From Bacteroidales bacterium (GTDB lineage: Bacteria > Bacteroidota > Bacteroidia > Bacteroidales > Bacteroidaceae), in assembly GCA_022784065.1 (NCBI GenBank), contig JALFUO010000006.1:1-48347 (forward strand): 48,347 nt of DNA, read 5' to 3'. Positions 19,119 to 28,674 of the stretch are shown one piece after another; the stretch's first letter is position 1, and the number at the start of each line of letters is the position of its first letter. A model generated the notes under the pieces. It was not told the origin of the DNA, searched no databases, and saw only the letters and a list, made by a program, of their open reading frames with translations. The translations under genes were made by a program, and so were the position numbers.

Positions 19119-20408
19119 ATGAGTAATCAACAAAAACAATGGGGAGCCATCATCGTGATGATTGCGCTCTTCGCCATGATTGCCTTCGTGACGAACCTCT
19201 GCACGCCGATGGCAACCATCATCAAGAACCAGGGCGAGATTTCCAACGTACTCGCGCAAATCGGTAACTACGGCAACTTCTTCGCCTATCTCATTATGGG
19301 TATTCCCGCCGGTATGCTGATTGCCAAGTACGGCTACAAGAAAACGGCTCTCATCGGCTTGGCTGTCGGTATCGTCGGCATCCTCATCCAGTGGTACAGC
19401 GGTCAGCTCGACGCACAGGAGAACCTCGGCCTCGTGTTCACCGTTTACCTCATCGGCGCATTCATCGCAGGCTTCTGCATGTGTATCCTCAACTGCGTGG
19501 TAAACCCCATGCTCAACCTCCTCGGCGGTGGCGGCAACAAGGGCAACCAGCTTATCCAGCTCGGCGGTGTGTTCAACAGCTCCGCAGCCGTGGCTTGCTA
19601 CATCCTTATGGGTGCTCTGATTGCCGATGCCACTAAGGCTAAGATTTCCGACGCTACGCCCGCTTTGATGATTGCCCTCGCCATCTTCGTGATTGCTTTC
19701 ATCGTGATTATCTTCACCAAGATCGAAGAACCCGAGCAGGCTCCCGTGCAGCTCGACCTTATTAAAGGTGCCATGGGCCACAGCCACTTCGCCCTCGGCA
19801 CGCTCGCCATTTTCCTTTACATGGGTATCGAAGTAGGTGTGCCCAACTTCGTTAACCTCTACCTTACGGCCGGCGACCCCGCCACAGGTCTTGAACCTAT
19901 CCCCGCCGGCACTGTCGGCATGCTCGTTGCCGTATATTGGTTCATGATGCTGATTGGCCGTTTGGTAGGCGCCAGCATCGGCAGCAAGGTTTCCAGCCGC
20001 GCCATGATCACCACGGTTTCCATCGCCACCCTCGTGCTCGTGCTCTTCGGCATGTTCGCTCCCACGGACGTTACCGTAAACTTCCCGGGCGTTGACTGGG
20101 GCAAACTCGAAATGATTTGGCAGCCCGTACCCCTCGGCATCTTCTCCTTCCTGCTCGTCGGCCTTTGCACCAGCGTTATGTGGGGCGGCATCTTCAACAT
20201 GGCCGTTGAGGGCCTCGGCAAGTATACGGCTATCGCCAGCGGTATCTTTATGACGATGGTATTCGGCTGCGCCGTGATGATGTTTATCCAAGCAAAGGTT
20301 GCCGATATGTTTGGTTACATTCCCAGCTTCTGGGTTGTAGTCTTCTGCGCCGCTTACCTGCTCTTCTACGCCCTCGTAGGCAGCCGTGTTACCAAGCGTT
20401 CTGAATAA
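19119..20408 (+). CDS. MFS sugar transporter in the galactose cluster
   Basis: 429 aa, ~12 TM, GIPAGMLIAKYGYKKTALIGLAVG; between galM and galK. Confidence 0.88.
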   Translation: MSNQQKQWGAIIVMIALFAMIAFVTNLCTPMATIIKNQGEISNVLAQIGNYGNFFAYLIMGIPAGMLIAKYGYKKTALIGLAVGIVGILIQWYSGQLDAQENLGLVFTVYLIGAFIAGFCMCILNCVVNPMLNLLGGGGNKGNQLIQLGGVFNSSAAVACYILMGALIADATKAKISDATPALMIALAIFVIAFIVIIFTKIEEPEQAPVQLDLIKGAMGHSHFALGTLAIFLYMGIEVGVPNFVNLYLTAGDPATGLEPIPAGTVGMLVAVYWFMMLIGRLVGASIGSKVSSRAMITTVSIATLVLVLFGMFAPTDVTVNFPGVDWGKLEMIWQPVPLGIFSFLLVGLCTSVMWGGIFNMAVEGLGKYTAIASGIFMTMVFGCAVMMFIQAKVADMFGYIPSFWVVVFCAAYLLFYALVGSRVTKRSE

Positions 20409-20412
20409 TTTT

Positions 20413-20587
20413 AGTAAACAAATAAACGAGTAGACAAGGAAATTTTCGTGCAAGCGAGTGCAATAAGTTTACTTTAATTGCCGAGCGCAGCCGAAAATCT
20501 CAAAGAAACAAGACAAGTTACTTATGTAAATATTATTAGCAAGACTTCTCTGTCTCGTCTACTCGTTTACTCGTAAACTCGTCTACT
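20413..20587. repeat. Composite intergenic repeat copy 3
   Basis: Contains the TTTTCGTGCAAGCGAGTGCAATA...GCCGAAAATCTCAAAG module, the TTAGCAAGACTTCTCTGTC core and octamer arms. Confidence 0.8.
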
Positions 20588-20647
20588 AAAGAACTTATAA
20601 TCTTTCCCAGCAAAATAAATTTCTAACCCTATAAAAACTATACTCCC

Positions 20648-21808
20648 ATGAAACTGACAATAGACGACGTGCGTTCACGTTTCATCAAGCACTTTGACGG
20701 CGAAACGGGCAGCGTTTACGCTTCTCCCGGCCGCATCAACCTCATCGGCGAACATACCGACTACAACAACGGCTTCGTTTTCCCCGGCGCAGTAGAGCAG
20801 GGCATGATTGCCGAAATCAAGCCCAACGGCACGCGCAACGTACGCGCTTACTCCATCGACATGAAAGACTACACAGAGTTTTCGCTCGACGACGAGGCAG
20901 GTCCTAAGGCTACTTGGGCACGCTACATCTTCGGCGTTTGCCGCGAGATGATGGCCCTCGGCGTTCCCGTCCAAGGTTTCAACACGGCCTTTGCAGGCGA
21001 TGTGCCCCTCGGCGCAGGCATGTCCTCCTCCGCAGCCCTCGAAAGCACCTACGCTTACGCGCTCAATGACCTCTGGGGCGACAACAAGATCGAGAAGATG
21101 GAACTCGCCCGCGTGGGCCAGCGCACCGAGCACAAGTACGTAGGCTGCAACTGCGGCATCATGGACCAGTTCGCCTCCGTATTCGGCAAGAAGGGCAGCC
21201 TCATGCGCCTCGACTGCCGCAGCGGCGAATATCAGTACTTCCCCTGGCATCCGAAAGGCTACCAGCTCGTTCTCGTGAACAGCTGCGTGAAGCACATACT
21301 GGCCGGTTCTCCCTACAACGAACGCCGCTTGCAGTGCGAGCACGTTGCCGAAATCATCAAGCAGACCCACCCTGAAGTTGAGTCGCTCCGCGATGCCACG
21401 ATGGAGATGCTCGATGAGGTTAAGGGTCAAATCACAGGCGACGAATACAAGCGTGCCCGCTACGTCATTGGCGAAGTAGAGCGTGTGCTCGCCGTTTGCG
21501 ACGCCCTCAAACACGACGACTACGAGATGGTAGGTAAGATGATGTACGAAACGCACTACGGCCTGAGCAAGGAATATGAGGTGAGCTGCGAAGAGCTCGA
21601 TTTCCTCAACGACATTGCCAAGGAAGAAGGCGTTACCGGCTCGCGCATCATGGGCGGCGGCTTCGGCGGCTGCACCATCAACCTCGTTGCCGACGAACTC
21701 GTTGATAACTTTAAGAAAGTAGTAGTAGAGAAGTTTGCCGCCAAGTACGGCAAGAAGCCCATCATCATCGACGTTGTCATCGGCGACGGTGCCCGCAAGC
21801 TCCTTTAA
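20648..21808 (+). CDS. galK: Galactokinase
   Basis: PGRINLIGEHTDYNNGFVFPGAV; DVPLGAGMSSSAALE; GSRIMGGGFGGCTINLV. Confidence 0.95.
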   Translation: MKLTIDDVRSRFIKHFDGETGSVYASPGRINLIGEHTDYNNGFVFPGAVEQGMIAEIKPNGTRNVRAYSIDMKDYTEFSLDDEAGPKATWARYIFGVCREMMALGVPVQGFNTAFAGDVPLGAGMSSSAALESTYAYALNDLWGDNKIEKMELARVGQRTEHKYVGCNCGIMDQFASVFGKKGSLMRLDCRSGEYQYFPWHPKGYQLVLVNSCVKHILAGSPYNERRLQCEHVAEIIKQTHPEVESLRDATMEMLDEVKGQITGDEYKRARYVIGEVERVLAVCDALKHDDYEMVGKMMYETHYGLSKEYEVSCEELDFLNDIAKEEGVTGSRIMGGGFGGCTINLVADELVDNFKKVVVEKFAAKYGKKPIIIDVVIGDGARKLL

Positions 21809-21827
21809 TTTACTGAAAATATCTGCT

Positions 21828-21865
21828 GAAAAGGGCGCGCCAAGCGGCGTGCCCTTTTCTTTTTT
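21828..21865 (+). terminator. Rho-independent terminator of galK
   Basis: GAAAAGGGCGCGC...GCGTGCCCTTTTC followed by TTTTTT. Confidence 0.85.
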
Positions 21866-21891
21866 GCCTGTCCCAAAACAAAACGTCTCTT

Positions 21892-21923
21892 ATCTGCTTT
21901 GGATTTTTCGCTCCAAAGCAGAT
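21892..21923. other. Hairpin ATCTGCTTTGGA-tttttcgc-TCCAAAGCAGAT just before the 21-bp array
   Basis: 12-bp perfect stem, 8-nt loop. Confidence 0.7.
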
Positions 21924-21972
21924 ATTTTTTATTTGCTTGCTGATAATCTTTTCTGTCATATAGAAAGTTTTT

Positions 21973-22136
21973 GTTACAAACTTTGTAACACGTATTACAA
22001 AGTTTGTAATATGTATTAGCAAGTTTGTAATGGCCGTTACAAAGTTTGTAACAAACTTTTTCTTGGCAGAAAGTGAAAAATATCAAGGAGAAAGAAAAAA
22101 ATATCTCGGAGATAGTAAAAAATATCTCCGAGATAA
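21973..22136. repeat. 21-bp-period palindrome array
   Basis: 17-bp palindromic units GTTACAAACTTTGTAAC, ATTACAAAGTTTGTAAT, ATTAGCAAGTTTGTAAT, GTTACAAAGTTTGTAAC at 21973, 21994, 22015 and 22036 with 4-nt spacers, then related units in the same register ending ATATCTCGGAGATA (22101) and ATATCTCCGAGATA (22122). Confidence 0.85.
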
Positions 22137-22175
22137 TGCGCGTTTTGCCGAAGCTGGTAAATGAAGTGCGCCGTG

Positions 22176-22703
22176 TTACGATGCCGATCTGTATTGCCGT
22201 GGCGTTTGTCCCGTATGCCCCTTGATAAAGCGCACGAAATGCTGCGGATAGTCAAAGCCGAGCGATTGGCTCACCTGTCTGATGCTCAGCGAAAGGTTGT
22301 CGAGCAGTTGCTTGGCATGGGAGAGCAGGCGGCTGGCAATTAACTCTTTGGCCGTCTGGCTCGTCTCCACGCGCACCAGTTCGCCGAAATAGCCGCTCGA
22401 AAGGCAGCATCGCTCGGCAAAATATGCCACCGTGGCCAGCCCTTCGCGGCAGGCTTTCGTTTCGATGTAGTCTTTGAGCAATGCCTCAAACTTTGTGACC
22501 ACGGAGTGGTTGATTTCCTCGCGCGTTCACGAACTGGCAGTCGTAGAAATACAGGCAATAATTGAATGGCAACTCGATGTGCGAAACAATGGGGATGGTG
22601 CGTGTGCCTGTCGAAGCGCACCACGCTCACAAGGCGGGTGTACCGTTTCAAAGCCGTAACGCTCGTTGGATTGCTATACGGAGTTATAATAAATCTCTTT
22701 CAT
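22176..22703 (-). pseudogene. Decayed AraC-family transcriptional regulator
   Basis: C-terminal HTH intact (ASRLLSHAKQLLDNLSLSIRQVSQSLGFDYPQHFVRFIKGHTGQTPRQYR) but the N-terminus is spread over three frames with an in-frame TAG after MKEIYYNSV. Confidence 0.7.
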
Positions 22704-22868
22704 AATCGGCAATGTTAGCGGGTCTTATTGAATTTCAACAGGACGATGCAAATTTACGCTTGTAAAATCAATATGAAAATTACAAGAACTTTGGGAAAAG
22801 TTACCATTTTTGAGATTTTTTGCGGGTGTGGCATTGAATTATAACGCTTGAAAGACGTTTTTAATGCG

Positions 22869-22876
22869 TAACTTTG
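22869..22876 (+). promoter_or_regulatory. -7 element TAACTTTG with TTG 21 bp upstream (22848)
   Basis: Bacteroidetes sigma-ABfr-type promoter pattern upstream of the permease. Confidence 0.55.
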
Positions 22877-22907
22877 CATAGTAAATCCACCTTATCTTAT
22901 TTGAAAC

Positions 22908-24743
22908 ATGACCGTCACGATCATTATCCTTTGTCTCTCGGCCATTTTGTTTGTCAACGGCCGCATTCGCTCTGACCTCGTTGCCGTGTGTACGGCACTC
23001 TCGCTCGTGCTTTGCGGCATCTTGTCGCCCGAGGAGGCATTGGCGGGCTTCGCCAATCCCATTGTCATCATGATGGCAGGGCTGTTCGTCGTGGGCGAAG
23101 GCATTTTCAGCACCGGGCTTGCGGGGCGCGCGGGGCGTAAGATAATGGGGCTGGCAGGCGGGAGCGAAACTCGGCTATTTGTGCTCGTGATGCTCGCCAC
23201 GTCGTTCGTCGGGGCCTTCGTGAGCAACACGGGAACCGTAGCGCTGATGCTCCCGATTGTGGTGAGTCTGTGCCGCTCCGGAGGTTTCTCGCAGTCGCGC
23301 CTGCTGATGCCGCTCGCCTTTGCCGGCAGCATGGGCGGTATGCTCACGCTCATCGGCACGCCGCCCAACCTCATCGTGCGTGATGCCCTTGTGCAGGCCG
23401 GCTATGCGCCGCTGGGCTTCTTCTCGTTCGCTCCCATAGGCATATTGTGCATCGCCACAGGCACGCTCGTGCTCCTGCCGCTCACCCGCCGTTTCCTGAA
23501 AAACAAGGCGCATTCTTCGGCGATGCCTTCAGGCAAGTCGCCCGAGCAGTTGGCGGAAGAGTACAAGCTCACGCAGAGCCTGACGCAGCTCGTCATCCAA
23601 CCAGGCTCGCCATTTGCCGGGAAGACGCTGCGCGAACTCGACGTATACGGCCGTTACGGCATCACCGTGTTTGAGATACGCCGCACCTCGCAGACAGGCG
23701 GCGGAACCGTGAAGCGCGTGGAACAATTCACGCTGGCGGAAACGTCTCTCTGCGCAGGCGACCAACTCTTCTTGAGCGGCGCGCCCCAAAGCGTGGAACT
23801 CCTCGCGGCCGAGAACCGCCTCAAAATCTCTAAGCTGAAGAAAGGCGACAACTTGCACTTCTACGACATCGGCATGGCCGAAATCCTTATTCTCCCCTCC
23901 TCCTCGCTCGTGGGACAAAGCGTGGCGGGGGCTGCTTTCCGCGAACAGCACGGGCTGAACATCTATGGCGTGAAGCGCCACGAGCAGCACATCACCTCCA
24001 ACCTCAAAGACCTCAAACTCCACGCAGCCGACATTCTCCTCGTGCAAGGCCCGTGGAGCAACATCGCGCGGCTGAACAAGGACGAAGGGCGCGAGTGGGT
24101 CGTCATCGGGCAGCCCGAAAAGCAGGCGGCACGCATCACGCTCGACTACAAAGCACCCTTAGCGGGTTTCATCATGGCGGCGATGGTTGCCCTTATGGCA
24201 TTGCCTTTCATTCCCGTGGCGCCCGTCACGGCGGTGATGCTTGCGGCGGTAGCTATGGTGTTTACGGGTTGCGTGCGCAGCGTCGAGGCGGCCTACAAAA
24301 GCATCAACTGGGAAAGCATCGTGCTCTTCGGCGCCATGCTCCCCATGTCGACGGCTTTGGAAAAGACGGGCGCGTCGGCTGCCATATCCTCCGGCCTCGT
24401 TTCCGCCGTGGGCGATGCAGGGCCTTATATGCTGCTCGCCGCCATCTACTTGGCAACCTCCGTTATGACCTTCTTTATTTCAAACACCGTGACCGCCGTG
24501 CTCATGTCGCCCATCGCCCTCGCTGCGGCTACGGCGCAGGGCGTGAGCGCAGTGCCCATGCTGATGGCCGTGACGGTAGCGGCGAGTATGTGTTTCGCCT
24601 CTCCGTTTTCCACTCCTCCCAATGCCCTCGTAATGTCGGCGGGCGGCTACCGCGCCATCGACTATGTGCGCGTTGGTTTGCCCTTGCAAATCGTCACGGC
24701 CATCGTCATGATCATCGCCCTGCCCCTCCTTTTCCCATTCTAA
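22908..24743 (+). CDS. SLC13-family permease with two central TrkA-C (RCK_C) domains
   Basis: 611 aa; GTPPNLIVRDALVQAG, FSTPPNALVMSAGGY; central soluble LRELDVYGRYGITVFEIRR... and VAGAAFREQHGLNIYGVKRHEQ. Confidence 0.9.
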   Translation: MTVTIIILCLSAILFVNGRIRSDLVAVCTALSLVLCGILSPEEALAGFANPIVIMMAGLFVVGEGIFSTGLAGRAGRKIMGLAGGSETRLFVLVMLATSFVGAFVSNTGTVALMLPIVVSLCRSGGFSQSRLLMPLAFAGSMGGMLTLIGTPPNLIVRDALVQAGYAPLGFFSFAPIGILCIATGTLVLLPLTRRFLKNKAHSSAMPSGKSPEQLAEEYKLTQSLTQLVIQPGSPFAGKTLRELDVYGRYGITVFEIRRTSQTGGGTVKRVEQFTLAETSLCAGDQLFLSGAPQSVELLAAENRLKISKLKKGDNLHFYDIGMAEILILPSSSLVGQSVAGAAFREQHGLNIYGVKRHEQHITSNLKDLKLHAADILLVQGPWSNIARLNKDEGREWVVIGQPEKQAARITLDYKAPLAGFIMAAMVALMALPFIPVAPVTAVMLAAVAMVFTGCVRSVEAAYKSINWESIVLFGAMLPMSTALEKTGASAAISSGLVSAVGDAGPYMLLAAIYLATSVMTFFISNTVTAVLMSPIALAAATAQGVSAVPMLMAVTVAASMCFASPFSTPPNALVMSAGGYRAIDYVRVGLPLQIVTAIVMIIALPLLFPF

Positions 24744-24841
24744 ATATATATCCCAGTGCAATTTCCGCCCGATAACAGCAGAAAGTTGCAGGCAATTTGC
24801 AAAAAAATGCTTTTCCCCTTGTTCATATCGGCAACAATGCC

Positions 24842-24849
24842 TACCTTTG
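24842..24849 (+). promoter_or_regulatory. -7 element TACCTTTG upstream of tRNA-Lys (TTG at 24819)
   Basis: TAnnTTTG consensus with ~20-bp spacing. Confidence 0.55.
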
Positions 24850-24875
24850 CACTCGCTTTTGAGCAATAAAGGTTT

Positions 24876-24948
24876 GATTCGCTAGCTCAGCTGGTAGAGC
24901 ACAACACTTTTAATGTTGGGGTCTTGGGTTCGAGCCCCAAGCGAATCA
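24876..24948 (+). tRNA. tRNA-Lys, anticodon TTT
   Basis: Acceptor GATTCGC/GCGAATC, D arm GCTCAGCTGGTAGAGC, anticodon arm CAACA-CTTTTAA-TGTTG, T arm TTGGG-TTCGAGC-CCCAA. Confidence 0.96.
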
Positions 24949-24964
24949 CTTCTTTTGAGACTTC

Positions 24965-24998
24965 AAAAGGCTTGCGCGGTAATACGGGCAAGCCTTTT
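24965..24998 (+). terminator. Terminator hairpin after tRNA-Lys
   Basis: AAAAGGCTTGC...GCAAGCCTTTT. Confidence 0.7.
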
Positions 24999-25090
24999 GT
25001 CTTTGTTGACAAAAACGCTGTGTGCGCTTTGTCCAAAAGCTAACATCGCTTTCGATATGAGGGCACTCCAATGCGTGCAGTACAAAGAAA

Positions 25091-25126
25091 GAAGCCGCCG
25101 TCAGGGATTGGTCCTGCCGGCGGCTT
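25091..25126 (-). terminator. Terminator of the pflB-pflA transcript
   Basis: GAAGCCGCCGTCAGG/CCTGCCGGCGGCTTC stem, T-rich on the minus strand after the stem. Confidence 0.75.
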
Positions 25127-25204
25127 CGGTGTAATCATTAAGAAAAACTATAAAAGGCCTTCCCCTTTTGCTCTGCCGCTGTGCGGATTAATGCGCAGAA
25201 AGGG

Positions 25205-25933
25205 TCAAACAACAGGGCAGTTCACGTGCTCGCGGAAGATGCGCAGCGCATTCTGCTTGCGCTCGGCAGAGAGCGGCTCTACGTTTTCGAGGCGGTAGGG
25301 AATGCCGAGCTCCTTGTATTTGAATGCACCCATGACGTGATAGGGCAAAATTTCCACGCGCTCCACTACGGAGTACTGCGCCACGTGGGCGGCAAGGGCG
25401 TGCAGCCGCTCGTCGTCGTCGGTATAGCCTGGCACCACCACGTGCCTGATCCAGGTGGGCTTGCCAATAGATTGCAGGTAGTCGAGCAAGGCCTGGTTGT
25501 GGGTGCGCGGAGCGCCCACGTAGGTCTTGTGCAGCGAATCGTCGAGCGTCTTGATGTCGAGCAGCACGAGGTCGGTTTCTTCGAGCGCAGCCTTGACTTG
25601 CGCGTTGAAGACGGCGCCAGAGGTGTCGAGGGCGGTATGGAAACCGCTCTGGCGGCACAGGCGGAAGAACTCTGCGAGAAACTCTGCCTGCATCAGCGGC
25701 TCGCCGCCGGTGCACGTCACGCCGCCGCTGCGGATAAAGTTCTTGTATTTCTTTACCTCCGCAAGCAGTTCCTCGGGGGTCAGCTCATACTGGACGGGGC
25801 GATTGATGTCCCACGTATCGGGGTTGTGGCAAAAGGCACAACGCAAAGGACAGCCCTGGAAAAAGGCTACAAACCTGATTCCGGGGCCGTCCACTGTGCC
25901 AAAGGATTCGATGCTGTGCAGTCGTCCTTTCAT
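25205..25933 (-). CDS. pflA: Pyruvate formate-lyase activating enzyme (radical SAM)
   Basis: FFQGCPLRCAFCHNPDTWD (CxxxCxxC); SGGVTCTGGEPLMQAEF. Confidence 0.95.
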   Translation of the reverse strand: MKGRLHSIESFGTVDGPGIRFVAFFQGCPLRCAFCHNPDTWDINRPVQYELTPEELLAEVKKYKNFIRSGGVTCTGGEPLMQAEFLAEFFRLCRQSGFHTALDTSGAVFNAQVKAALEETDLVLLDIKTLDDSLHKTYVGAPRTHNQALLDYLQSIGKPTWIRHVVVPGYTDDDERLHALAAHVAQYSVVERVEILPYHVMGAFKYKELGIPYRLENVEPLSAERKQNALRIFREHVNCPVV

Positions 25934-25947
25934 AAAGAGATATTTTT

Positions 25948-25986
25948 AGCAAACGGGTTTACGAGTAGACAAGCAAACCCGTTTAC
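25948..25986. repeat. Octamer repeat copy 5 with internal inverted repeat AAACGGGTTT...AAACCCGTTT
   Basis: AGCAAACGGGTTTACGAGTAGACAAGCAAACCCGTTTAC between pflB and pflA. Confidence 0.65.
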
Positions 25987-25991
25987 ACCAT

Positions 25992-28232
25992 TTACAACGA
26001 GTGGTTAATCGTGCGCGAAATCACGTCGAGCTGCTGCTCGCGGGTGAGCTTCACGAAGTTTACGGCATAGCCGCTGACGCGGATGGTGAGCTGCGGATAT
26101 TTCTCGGGGTGATCCATAGCGTCGATAAGCAGTTCGCGGTCGAAGACGTTCACGTTGAGGTGGTGTCCGCCATCGGGTGTGAAGTAGCCGTCCATAAGAC
26201 CCACGAGGTTATCGATCTGCACCTGATTTTCCTTGCCGAGCGTAGCGGGCGAGATGGCAAACGTGTAAGAAATGCCGTCGTGGCTGTGCTGGAAGGGCAG
26301 CTTGGCAACAGAGGCGAGGGCGGCAACTGCACCCTTCACGTCGCGTCCGTTCATAGGGTTGGCACCCGGTGCAAAAGGCACGCCCTTGGTGCGGCCATCG
26401 GGCGTTGCGCCGGTGTGCTTGCCGTACACCACGTTTGAGGTAATCGTGAGAAGCGACTGCGTGGGAATGGCGTGGCGATAGGTTTCGTGCTGGCGCATGT
26501 ATTCCATAAACTTCTCCGTCACCATCACTGCGAGTTCGTCGGTGCGCTCGTCGTTGTTGCCGAAGGGCAGGCTGGGCGTGCCTTCCTGCTCGAAGCCGAT
26601 GGCGATGCCACGCTCGTCGCGGATGACGCGCACCTTGCCGTACTTCACGGCAGCCAGAGAATCGGCCACGATGGAGAGGCCTGCGATACCCGTGGCACGG
26701 GTGCGGATTACGTCGCCGTCGATAAGCGCCATCTGGTAAGCCTCGTAGTCGTACTTGTCGTGCATGTAGTGGATAATCTTGAGCGCATTGACGTAGGTCT
26801 TGGCGAGCCAGCGCATCATGTTCTCAAACTTATACATCAGCACGTCGTAGTCGAGATATTCGTCCTTGATGGGCGCGAAGTCGGGGCCTACCTGCTCGCC
26901 GCTCATTTCGTCGCGGCCGCCGTTGATGGCATAGAGCAAACACTTGGCGAGGTTGGCGCGTGCGCCGAAGAACTGCATCTGCTTGCCGATCTTCATCGGG
27001 CTTACGCAGCAGGCAATGCCGTAGTCGTCGCCGTAGTCGGGACGCATGAGGTCGTCGTTCTCATATTGGATGGCCGAGGTCTTGATAGACATCTTGGCGC
27101 AATATTTCTTCCAGCTTTCAGGCAGTTCCTGCGCCCAGAGCACAGTGAGGTTGGGCTCGGGAGCCGGACCGAGGTTGTCGAGCGAGTGGAGGAAGCGGAA
27201 AGAAGTCTTCGTCACCATCGTGCGGCCGTCAACGCCCATACCGCCGATGCTTTCCGTCACCCACACGGGGTCGCCGGAGAAGAGGTCGTTGTATTCCGGA
27301 GTGCGGAGGAAGCGCACGATGCGCAGCTTGATGATGAGCTGGTCGATGAGTTCCTGTGCCTCTTCTTCCGTGAGTTTGCCGTCTTTAATGTCTTTTTCAA
27401 TGAAGATATCGAGGAAAGTGCTTACGCGGCCGATCGACATGGCTGCGCCGTCTTGGTCCTTCACTGCGCCGAGGTAGCCGAAGTAAACGAACTGCACGGC
27501 TTCGCGGGCGTCGCGTGCCGGGCGGGTCACGTCGAAACCATAGTTGGCGCACATCTTAACGAAGCTCTTCAAAGCTGCAATCTGCTCAGAGGTTTCCTCG
27601 CGCTTCTGGATGCACTCTTCGGTCATCTCCTGAATGTCGAGGCGTTCGAGGAAACGCTTGCGCTCTTCGATGAGGTTGTCCACGCCGTAGAGGGCGATGC
27701 GGCGGTAGTCGCCGATGATGCGGCCGCGGCCGTAGGCATCGGGCAGACCCGTGATGATGTGGGCGTGGCGGGCGGCGCGAATGTCCTTGTTGTAGGCAGA
27801 GAACACGCCGTCGTTGTGCGTCTTGCGGTATTTCGTGTAGATTTCCTTGGTAGCGGGGTCAAGCTCGTAGCCGTAGGCTTTGAGTGCGCTTTCCACCATG
27901 CGGATACCGCCTTTGGGGAAGATGCCGCGCTTGAGCGGCGCATCGGTTTGCAGACCCACGATTACCTCGTTGTCCTTGTCGATGTAGCCAGCGCCGTAAG
28001 TGTCGATAGATTGCGGAAGTTTCTGTTCTGCGTCATATACGCCTTTCTCGCGTTCCACCTTGAACATTTCCGTGAGTTTGTTCCAAAGAGCCGTTGTCTT
28101 TGCCGTGGGACCTGCGAGGAATGATTCATCTCCGGTGTAAGGGGTATAATTGTGCTGGATAAAGTCGCGCACATTGATTTCGCGCTTCCAGATGTAACCG
28201 TCAAAACCTTCGATGTGATTTGATAATTTCAT
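25992..28232 (-). CDS. pflB: Formate C-acetyltransferase (pyruvate formate-lyase)
   Basis: 746 aa; [10 protein letters not shown] active-site Cys pair; glycyl radical motif [11 protein letters not shown]. Confidence 0.97.
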   Translation of the reverse strand: MKLSNHIEGFDGYIWKREINVRDFIQHNYTPYTGDESFLAGPTAKTTALWNKLTEMFKVEREKGVYDAEQKLPQSIDTYGAGYIDKDNEVIVGLQTDAPLKRGIFPKGGIRMVESALKAYGYELDPATKEIYTKYRKTHNDGVFSAYNKDIRAARHAHIITGLPDAYGRGRIIGDYRRIALYGVDNLIEERKRFLERLDIQEMTEECIQKREETSEQIAALKSFVKMCANYGFDVTRPARDAREAVQFVYFGYLGAVKDQDGAAMSIGRVSTFLDIFIEKDIKDGKLTEEEAQELIDQLIIKLRIVRFLRTPEYNDLFSGDPVWVTESIGGMGVDGRTMVTKTSFRFLHSLDNLGPAPEPNLTVLWAQELPESWKKYCAKMSIKTSAIQYENDDLMRPDYGDDYGIACCVSPMKIGKQMQFFGARANLAKCLLYAINGGRDEMSGEQVGPDFAPIKDEYLDYDVLMYKFENMMRWLAKTYVNALKIIHYMHDKYDYEAYQMALIDGDVIRTRATGIAGLSIVADSLAAVKYGKVRVIRDERGIAIGFEQEGTPSLPFGNNDERTDELAVMVTEKFMEYMRQHETYRHAIPTQSLLTITSNVVYGKHTGATPDGRTKGVPFAPGANPMNGRDVKGAVAALASVAKLPFQHSHDGISYTFAISPATLGKENQVQIDNLVGLMDGYFTPDGGHHLNVNVFDRELLIDAMDHPEKYPQLTIRVSGYAVNFVKLTREQQLDVISRTINHSL

Positions 28233-28551
28233 AAGATACTGTGGTGTATATGGTTAATAAAATAAAGATGCAACGCTTTGCATTTCCTCCACAAACACGC
28301 CCCGCACAGAAAAGACAAAAAAGCAAAAAAACATGGTTGCTTGCGCGGCGTCTTTGTTTCGGACTGCAAAGTTCGGAAAAAAATTCTAATTATCACAACA
28401 AATCGGCCATTATCGTATAAGAAACCTAACAGTTTTCCAAAAGTCAGCGAAGAGAGCGGGGTGGGGCGGGGCAGTTTCTTGTAGATGCGCCAAAATTTGT
28501 TTTGCTTATAAGAAAAGATTGATTTTGTCGTGTTAATATGTCAGAAGTTCG

Positions 28552-28559
28552 TATCTTTG
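28552..28559 (+). promoter_or_regulatory. -7 element TATCTTTG upstream of the secreted protein
   Basis: TAnnTTTG match; long (~110 nt) leader to ATG 28675. Confidence 0.5.
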
Positions 28560-28674
28560 CCGCGTTTCCTTACTTTTTGTAAGGCATATAATATTCTCGC
28601 GCACGCGTATATTATATATTGTATAGTGTGACATCAACCAAATACAATTACATAAAACACAAAAATCAAATCTT

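Noticed and set aside
18870-20453. 527-aa minus-strand ORF opposite the MFS gene
   Set aside because: His/Glu/Gly-rich shadow ORF of a membrane protein gene.
21973-22136. 21-bp palindrome array as CRISPR or as coding heptapeptide repeats
   Set aside because: Spacers are only 4 nt. The overlapping small ORFs (YYKLCNT repeats) exist on one strand by virtue of the 21-bp period and lack other coding evidence.
24876-24948. tRNA-Lys as the integration target of the mobile element
   Set aside because: No integrase or composition shift nearby; pfl genes and dnaK lie between it and the element.
26472-28124. 550-aa plus-strand ORF opposite pflB
   Set aside because: Shadow ORF; pflB motifs are unambiguous on the minus strand.
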